The notes under the pieces: model-generated
What the model saw: the letters and a program-made list of their open reading frames with translations, nothing else
Databases searched by the model: none
What the model was told of the DNA's origin: nothing
Assembly (NCBI GenBank): GCA_039817415.1
Contig: JBCBVV010000062.1
Coordinates: 1 to 36,259, forward strand
Origin: JALEFZ01 sp039817415
GTDB taxonomy: Bacteria; Bacteroidota; Bacteroidia; J057
Direction of reading: 5' to 3'
DNA: 36,259 bases
Shown here: one piece after another, positions 32,058 through 36,259 of the stretch
How the letters are laid out: each line of letters opens with the position of its first letter
Numbering within the stretch: the stretch's first letter is position 1
Position numbers and translations under genes: made by a program

Positions 32058-32777
32058 ATGGTATATAATTGCCTAGTCGTAGATGATGAAAGACCTGCCA
32101 TCAAATTAATTGAGGCCTACATTCATAAACTGCCTAACCTGGAAGTAAAGGCAAGCTGTGAAAATGCCATGCAGGCTATCACTGCCCTTCAGCAGCACCA
32201 CATTGATATTCTATTGCTGGATATTCAGATGCCAGAATTGACAGGTATGGACCTCTTGAAAACCATGAGAGAACGTCCAGAGGTAATACTTACCACTGCC
32301 TATCGAGAATATGCAGTTGATGGCTTTGCCCAAGATGTAACCGACTATTTGGTCAAACCCTTTTCCTTCGAAAGATTTGTACAGGCAACCAACAAGGCCA
32401 TTGATCGAATACAGGCCAAGGAGAAATCTCCTCCTTCTCTCTCCCCTTCAAATTCTCGAACCGAATTCGATCACTTTTTTGTAAAAAGCAACGGCAAAAT
32501 GGAAAAGGTCAGATATGAGGACATTCTTTATTTGGAGAGTATGCGTGAGTATGTATGCATCCATACCCTCCAAAAACGCCATGTGATTCATCAAACCATG
32601 AATAACATGGAGGAAGAACTTCCTAAAGATCAATTCATGAGAATCCATCGCTCCTATTTGGTGAGCCTAAAGCAAGTTCAAGGTGTTATGGGAAATATGG
32701 TCCTGATCAAGGATAAGAAAATAACCATAGGAGCGAGCTACAGGAAGAAATTTTTTGATCACCTTAGACTTTTGTAG
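32058..32777 (+). CDS. LytTR-family response regulator
   Basis: 239 residues: a receiver domain (1-120) with acidic pocket VVDDERP, phospho-acceptor Asp55 (LLLDIQMPELTG), TTAY and LVKPFSFERF (the Lys), then a LytTR DNA-binding domain (~140-239) with FFVKSNGKMEKVRYEDILYL, ESMREYVCIHT and MRIHRSYLVS. LytTR proteins bind paired imperfect direct repeats. It partners the kinase directly upstream. Downstream lies a 380-bp stretch ending in a plus-strand terminator that may be its 3' UTR or a separate RNA. Confidence 0.95.
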   Translation: MVYNCLVVDDERPAIKLIEAYIHKLPNLEVKASCENAMQAITALQQHHIDILLLDIQMPELTGMDLLKTMRERPEVILTTAYREYAVDGFAQDVTDYLVKPFSFERFVQATNKAIDRIQAKEKSPPSLSPSNSRTEFDHFFVKSNGKMEKVRYEDILYLESMREYVCIHTLQKRHVIHQTMNNMEEELPKDQFMRIHRSYLVSLKQVQGVMGNMVLIKDKKITIGASYRKKFFDHLRLL

Positions 32778-32859
32778 AAAAAACCAAAATAGGTCAGGAA
32801 TGAGTAAAACGGGTCAGCTTTTGGGCAATGAGGGTATATCGAAGGGTCTAAGAGTGGCG

Positions 32860-33160
32860 TAAAGTATATTGTAAAACACAAACAACCCACACAACTTCGA
32901 CCAAACAAGCACCTACGAGACAAGCCTTTGGCTTGTCTCGGAAAAAACCCTCAGCCAAGCTCGAAAACACGGCATGTCAGGATATTGCCCTTACAACATA
33001 CCCCTGTCATGAAACAGCACAGAAACGTTCTGACTCGTTCGTTTAGCATCACACGCCCCAACCCGCACGAATCTCTACCTAATGATTTCGTTCGAACGAC
33101 AAGACTTTTCATGGTTGTGCTGTAGGCTGTCCAAGGTTTTCCTTGGGCGGCTTTTTTTTT
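32860..33160 (+). ncRNA. Candidate structured non-coding RNA or long 3' UTR
   Basis: A gene-free plus-strand stretch with several inverted repeats. A perfect 11-bp hairpin CGAGACAAGCC-TTT-GGCTTGTCTCG lies at 32916-32940; CATGTCAGG (32973-32981) pairs with CCTGTCATG (33003-33011) with one mismatch; ACAGCACA (33014-33021) pairs perfectly with TGTGCTGT (33116-33123). TCGTTCGAACGA near 33087-33098 is self-complementary. The stretch ends in a rightward terminator (33124-33160). It matches no RNA class I recognise. The left boundary is arbitrary. The alternative is the 3' UTR of the LytTR gene. Confidence 0.35.
33124..33160 (+). terminator. Rightward terminator 350 bp after the LytTR gene
   Basis: Arms AGGCTGTCCAAGG (33124-33136) and CCTTGGGCGGCTT (33141-33153), G-U wobbles, loop TTTT, followed by a T-tract to 33160. 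It reads rightward and abuts the stop codon of the convergent DUF2147 gene. Confidence 0.85.
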
Positions 33161-33575
33161 ATCTATACCAGGTAAAAGATTTGCTAAAAAGGCCAAAAGC
33201 CACATAGCCAGTTACTTCTAGATGATTGGCATCCTTCAATCGTAGTTTACAATCATAGCGTGTTCCTCTGGATACAGATAAAACTGTCCCTCCCGTCCAG
33301 GTATTCTTTGAGGAATATTTAAAATCCTTGAGAATGAGCAGCTGGCTTTTCCCCTCTTCCTTAAGCCTCTGACGAATTTCCTTGTCTTGCTCAGGATCTG
33401 TCGCTTGGACAAATTTTCCATATAATTTCCCATCTGCACCATAATATATTTCTACCGTTCCCGATCCCTGTTCGCCAGGTGCATGCCATGTACCCGTGAT
33501 ATCAGGTTGCTGGGCAAAAGACAGAATAGGGAGCATCAACATCAAGCCTAGAAAGGCCCACTTCATTGTTTTCAT
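33159..33575 (-). CDS. DUF2147 family exported protein
   Basis: A 138-residue exported protein. The signal peptide is MKTMKWAFLGLMLMLPILSF, then AQ. The DUF2147 pattern is GTWHAPGEQGSGTVEIYYGA, then DGKLYGKFVQ, QLLILKDFKYSSKNTWTGGT and LRLKDANHLEVTGYVAFGLF, ending in the family's K-S-x-x-W-Y-R. The family is lipocalin-like and periplasmic; its function is not established. It is a single-gene unit facing a long AT-rich gap upstream. Confidence 0.9.
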   Translation of the reverse strand: MKTMKWAFLGLMLMLPILSFAQQPDITGTWHAPGEQGSGTVEIYYGADGKLYGKFVQATDPEQDKEIRQRLKEEGKSQLLILKDFKYSSKNTWTGGTVLSVSRGTRYDCKLRLKDANHLEVTGYVAFGLFSKSFTWYR

Positions 33576-34095
33576 CGTATTGGTGTTTGGTTTTCGTTGT
33601 AGGTCTATATGTAATAGGACGAATTAAAAATTTAATTCGTGTGCTGAAGGTTAATTTATCATAGAATTTCATCAATACATCGCATGCTATTGGAATATAT
33701 TCACAAAATATATTTGACAAAAAAAACTAGCAGTATGATGATTTTGGCGTAAAAGATCAAGTTATTTCTGATATATTTATATTTCAAAATGCATAATTTT
33801 ACAAATCGGCATTTTATTCCTTCTCTTGTGATACCATTTATCAATGCATTGTAGCCATTTGTGCATCGATTGCATCCCTTCTACCATTTAGCCTTCACTT
33901 ATCGGTATAATATGAGAATATTTGGACACCTGAAATAGATGGCGTAATCGTTTTCGTCATCGCTCTTGTAACTTGTGATCTTAGGTTATTGCACCCCCCA
34001 CCTTTTATGAGCCTCAAGCAGGCACGATTTTTATTGTTTCACAGACATGCAGTCTGAGAATAAATCATTGTTGAATTAACCCAAAAGTTTTATCC
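33576..34095. other. 520-bp AT-rich divergent intergenic region
   Basis: Between DUF2147 (-) and the TonB-family gene (+). It contains an exact -7 type box TATATTTG (33709-33716) on the plus strand and AT-rich dyads such as AAAAATTTAATT near 33625, but no credible gene. A 72-residue minus frame at 33502-33720 overlaps the DUF2147 start and lacks coding character. Confidence 0.5.
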
Positions 34096-35379
34096 ATGCA
34101 ATTAGCTCCTAAGCCTTCTACGGACAATCTTGATCTTTACATTCAACTGATTGAAAGTCAAAACCAGCGTCAAAAGAATCGCTTGATGAAACTGGGGCTT
34201 TTGATCGGACTTGCTCTACTACTTACCTGCGCAGCTGTATTTTTCATCGTTTCTAATCCATTCGGGGGAAAGTCAAATGAACAGCTTACTTACCTCATGT
34301 TTCAGTCGGATTATCTTCCACATCAGGACATTATGAATTTTCTGAGCATAGAAGGTCACGGGGTAATCATCAAGGACCGCGAGTCAAACAGAGAGGATAC
34401 TCTTTCTTCTATTGATGGTTATGATAGCTGGTTGATTCGTAACGATAGAAAAGCTGAATTTACCTCTTCAAATTTTAGACCCGCCGAAACCACTGATGAG
34501 GAGGCTGATGAACCCGCCATCAACAAAATCCCAATGGGCTTAATTCTTAGGGGGCAATTAGAGGCAGAAAGAAACATAACTTTCGTTATTTCAGGATATA
34601 ATCCAGACTTCAAATACTATATCGACCTTGGAAACGGAATCAAAGGCTCTGTGAGAGACAAATCCACCTTCAAGTATCGTGAAAGTGGAAATTTCCTAGT
34701 GAAGCTGACAGCCTCTGATGAAGATGGAAACACTCGTACAATCAGAAGAAGAATCAACATTAGGCTGCCAAGACCAGCTGATGAAGTGGTTGCTCAAAAT
34801 GAGACCACACCACCATCCAACGAAACACTCGTTATTACAGATCTTGGAGAAAATGAAGGCGATGAGCCAACAGATATAGCAGTAGACCCAACGGAAGGGG
34901 AAGACGTAGCAGCTGACACCCCGGTTGAAAATGTAGAGGAAATTGTTGAAGAAGCCCCTACACCTGCCGCTGTTGCTAGGACTGACTCAGAAGACAATGT
35001 GGAAGAGGTTCAGACAAAAGAAGAATCCACCCCTGCAGCAAGCCAGCAATTAGATTTGAGTAACCAAATCTTCATGGGGACAGAAGTGCCACCCACCTAC
35101 CAAGGAGGAAACAGAGAACTTCGCAAGTTCCTGAGTCGTAATCTTCGCTATCCTCAGGCTGCCATGGATAAGGAAATTGAAGGAAAAGTGGTGGTTCAGT
35201 TTGTCGTTCGATCCGACGGGAGCCTGGATAGTCCTAAAATCATCAAGGGACTTGGATATGGCTGCGATAAGGAAGTATTGAGAATCATCAGCAGAATGCC
35301 AAACTGGAATCCTGGAACGCTAGGAGGAAAAGCGGTAAACTCGATGTATTCCTTCCCAGTTTCTTTCCAGATACGATAA
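34096..35379 (+). CDS. TonB-family energy-transducer protein with a PKD-like domain
   Basis: 427 residues: a short cytoplasmic start with a coiled, basic segment (ESQNQRQKNRLMKLG), one membrane helix (~35-55, LLIGLALLLTCAAVFFIV), a periplasmic PKD-like domain (~165-220; ISGYNPDFKYYIDLGNG, YRESGNFLVKLTASDEDG), an acidic low-complexity spacer (~225-320) and a TonB C-terminal domain (~330-427; RNLRYPQAAMDKEIEGKVVV, QFVVRSDGSL, FPVSFQIR). TonB_C domains contact outer-membrane receptors or, in many Bacteroidota proteins, act as general envelope modules. The spacer is Glu-rich rather than Pro-rich, unlike classical TonB. No ExbB/ExbD genes are nearby. It ends at a strong terminator. Confidence 0.88.
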   Translation: MQLAPKPSTDNLDLYIQLIESQNQRQKNRLMKLGLLIGLALLLTCAAVFFIVSNPFGGKSNEQLTYLMFQSDYLPHQDIMNFLSIEGHGVIIKDRESNREDTLSSIDGYDSWLIRNDRKAEFTSSNFRPAETTDEEADEPAINKIPMGLILRGQLEAERNITFVISGYNPDFKYYIDLGNGIKGSVRDKSTFKYRESGNFLVKLTASDEDGNTRTIRRRINIRLPRPADEVVAQNETTPPSNETLVITDLGENEGDEPTDIAVDPTEGEDVAADTPVENVEEIVEEAPTPAAVARTDSEDNVEEVQTKEESTPAASQQLDLSNQIFMGTEVPPTYQGGNRELRKFLSRNLRYPQAAMDKEIEGKVVVQFVVRSDGSLDSPKIIKGLGYGCDKEVLRIISRMPNWNPGTLGGKAVNSMYSFPVSFQIR

Positions 35380-35410
35380 GTTAGACTTTAGAATAAGGTT
35401 GAGTAAATCA

Positions 35411-35440
35411 AGAGGGTATCTTCGGATACCTTCTTTTTTT
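35411..35440 (+). terminator. Intrinsic terminator of the TonB-family gene
   Basis: Arms AGAGGGTATC (35411-35420) and GATACCTTCT (35425-35434) around a TTCG tetraloop, followed by a T-tract to 35440. Confidence 0.9.
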
Positions 35441-35527
35441 GTTTTATTCATCTTGCTGGGATCGAAGGGATTTGACTATTTCCACAATCTGTATAACTTG
35501 ATTTCAGGGACTATATACCAGATACCT

Positions 35528-36259
35528 ATGAACAGATACCTATCACTGCTACTTTGTATGCTATTGATTTCATCCTGTAAAATTGAGTCTTCCAGTAGCT
35601 CAATGAAGGCAGATGACTATCCCATCAGTTGGGAATTAGAAACCAACCAGCCCTTTTGCTGGGCATCTTTCTCCCTTACCAACAACAGTTCGGATACCCT
35701 CAAAAACGATTGGGAACTTTACTACAACCAATCCCCCAGAGAAGTAAAAAAAGTAATTGGGCCTGCTGAGATCATTCAACTGAGCGGAGATTATTACAAA
35801 TTGAAGCCTTCCAAAGACTTCTCCCTTCCCCCAGGAGAAACGGTTTCTGTTCGCTACCAAAATGAAGCCTTTCTCATCAAAGAAACAGATGGTCCCAGAG
35901 GCGTTTATTTTCTGTTTAAAGGGCAAAAAGACAGCCTGCAAACAGCTACAAATTTTGAATTACAAGCCTTTACGAAGGATGACCAAATTCTTAGGACAAA
36001 GAACGACCTCGTTCCAGTTCCTACACCCGAATGGCAATACAAGGAAAATGAAAAGCTAAGCTTCCTAGAAATTCCCGAAGAAAATAATGTAGCTATTTTT
36101 CAGGATAGCCTGATTATCATTGTCGAGGGAAATTATCAAAAGGAAGCAGAATACCTGAAAAAAATGGTTCAAAGCCTTTCTGAATTGATCGTAAATATTG
36201 TTCCTTTTGACAAAAACTCATATAACAAAAGGGGAAAAAACAAGACAGCTGGCATACTC
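35528..36259 (+). CDS. GH20 beta-N-acetylhexosaminidase-like lipoprotein (3' end off the window)
   Basis: The first 244 residues of a lipoprotein with signal MNRYLSLLLCMLLISSC (lipobox ISSC). Residues ~30-160 match the chitobiase/hexosaminidase N-terminal carbohydrate-binding domain: ISWELETNQPFCWASFSLTN, NSSDTLKNDWELYYNQSPRE, PPGETVSVRYQNEAF and GPRGVYFLF. A linker with VPVPTPEWQY leads into the GH20 N-terminal (GH20b-like) region (NVAIFQDSLIIIVEGNYQKE, AEYLKKMVQSLSEL). The catalytic barrel would lie beyond 36259. Family role: release of terminal N-acetylglucosamine or N-acetylgalactosamine from glycans. The frame is open to the edge. The specific substrate is unknown. Confidence 0.82.
   Translation, partial: MNRYLSLLLCMLLISSCKIESSSSSMKADDYPISWELETNQPFCWASFSLTNNSSDTLKNDWELYYNQSPREVKKVIGPAEIIQLSGDYYKLKPSKDFSLPPGETVSVRYQNEAFLIKETDGPRGVYFLFKGQKDSLQTATNFELQAFTKDDQILRTKNDLVPVPTPEWQYKENEKLSFLEIPEENNVAIFQDSLIIIVEGNYQKEAEYLKKMVQSLSELIVNIVPFDKNSYNKRGKNKTAGIL

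Noticed and set aside
32928..33125. 65-residue plus-strand frame inside the structured region
   Set aside because: Composition is Arg/Thr/His-rich with no hydrophobic core or family motif, and the DNA is dominated by inverted repeats.
33502..33720. 72-residue minus-strand frame overlapping the DUF2147 start
   Set aside because: It overlaps the well-supported signal peptide of DUF2147 in another frame and shows no domain.

Overview
The window looks like chromosomal DNA of a Bacteroidota bacterium, probably of the Saprospiria/Cytophagia type. The evidence is a type IX secretion C-terminal sorting domain on a giant repeat protein, DUF5683 next to parB and dapB, a TonB-family protein, LytS/LytTR two-component genes, OmpA and beta-barrel proteins, promoters fitting the Bacteroidota -7 element TAnnTTTG, and weak Shine-Dalgarno signals. 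I recognised no rRNA, tRNA, CRISPR array, transposase or phage gene.

Layout. 1-831 (-): 5' part of recQ, running off the left edge. 909-4820 (+): a type IX-secreted adhesin-like protein of 16 cysteine-paired repeats in two super-modules; its 5' end is missing and the repeat starts abruptly beside recQ. 5045-6680 (+): two tandem paralogous outer-membrane proteins. 6693-14140 (-): an accessory catabolic-looking cluster with two Crp/Fnr-type regulators, two sister Asp-nucleophile alpha/beta-hydrolases (one fused to a DoxX-like membrane domain), two VOC proteins, a fumarylacetoacetase-family protein, an AhpD/CMD-family protein and a DUF4345 membrane protein. 14141-14465: a gene-free stretch crowded with inverted repeats. 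14466-17095 (+): an exported protein of unknown function and a small lipoprotein. 17219-18438 (-): an isolated nuoC and pyrE. 18468-21269 (+): a NUDIX hydrolase and an OmpA-fusion protein. 21293-23845 (-): dapB, DUF5683 and parB. 24042-25963 (+): a SWIM zinc-finger protein and an unknown exported protein. 26010-29586 (-): an orphan oligopeptide-binding lipoprotein followed by two membrane paralogs. 29622-30413 (+): parA, separated from parB. 30462-30704 (-): a small membrane peptide. 31006-32777 (+): a LytS-type sensor kinase and LytTR regulator, followed by a structured, terminator-ended non-coding stretch. 33159-33575 (-): DUF2147. 34096-35379 (+): a TonB/PKD fusion. 35528-36259 (+): the start of a GH20 hexosaminidase-like lipoprotein.

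How genes may work together. The 6.7-14.1 kb cluster is the best candidate for an undescribed system. Its enzyme set (VOC-type dioxygenase or isomerase candidates, FAH-type hydrolase, Asp-nucleophile hydrolases, AhpD-like protein) fits breakdown of an aromatic, cyclic or lactone-like compound, but no substrate can be named. Four of its transcription units have a Crp/Fnr-spaced dyad (5-4-5) preceded by a T-tract. In three of the four the dyad edge lies exactly 30 bp from the end of a TAnnTTTG-like box, and 29 bp in the fourth. This suggests class-II activation by one or both of the regulators encoded in the cluster. The rest is mostly housekeeping (chromosome segregation, lysine and pyrimidine synthesis, respiration) mixed with cell-envelope genes.
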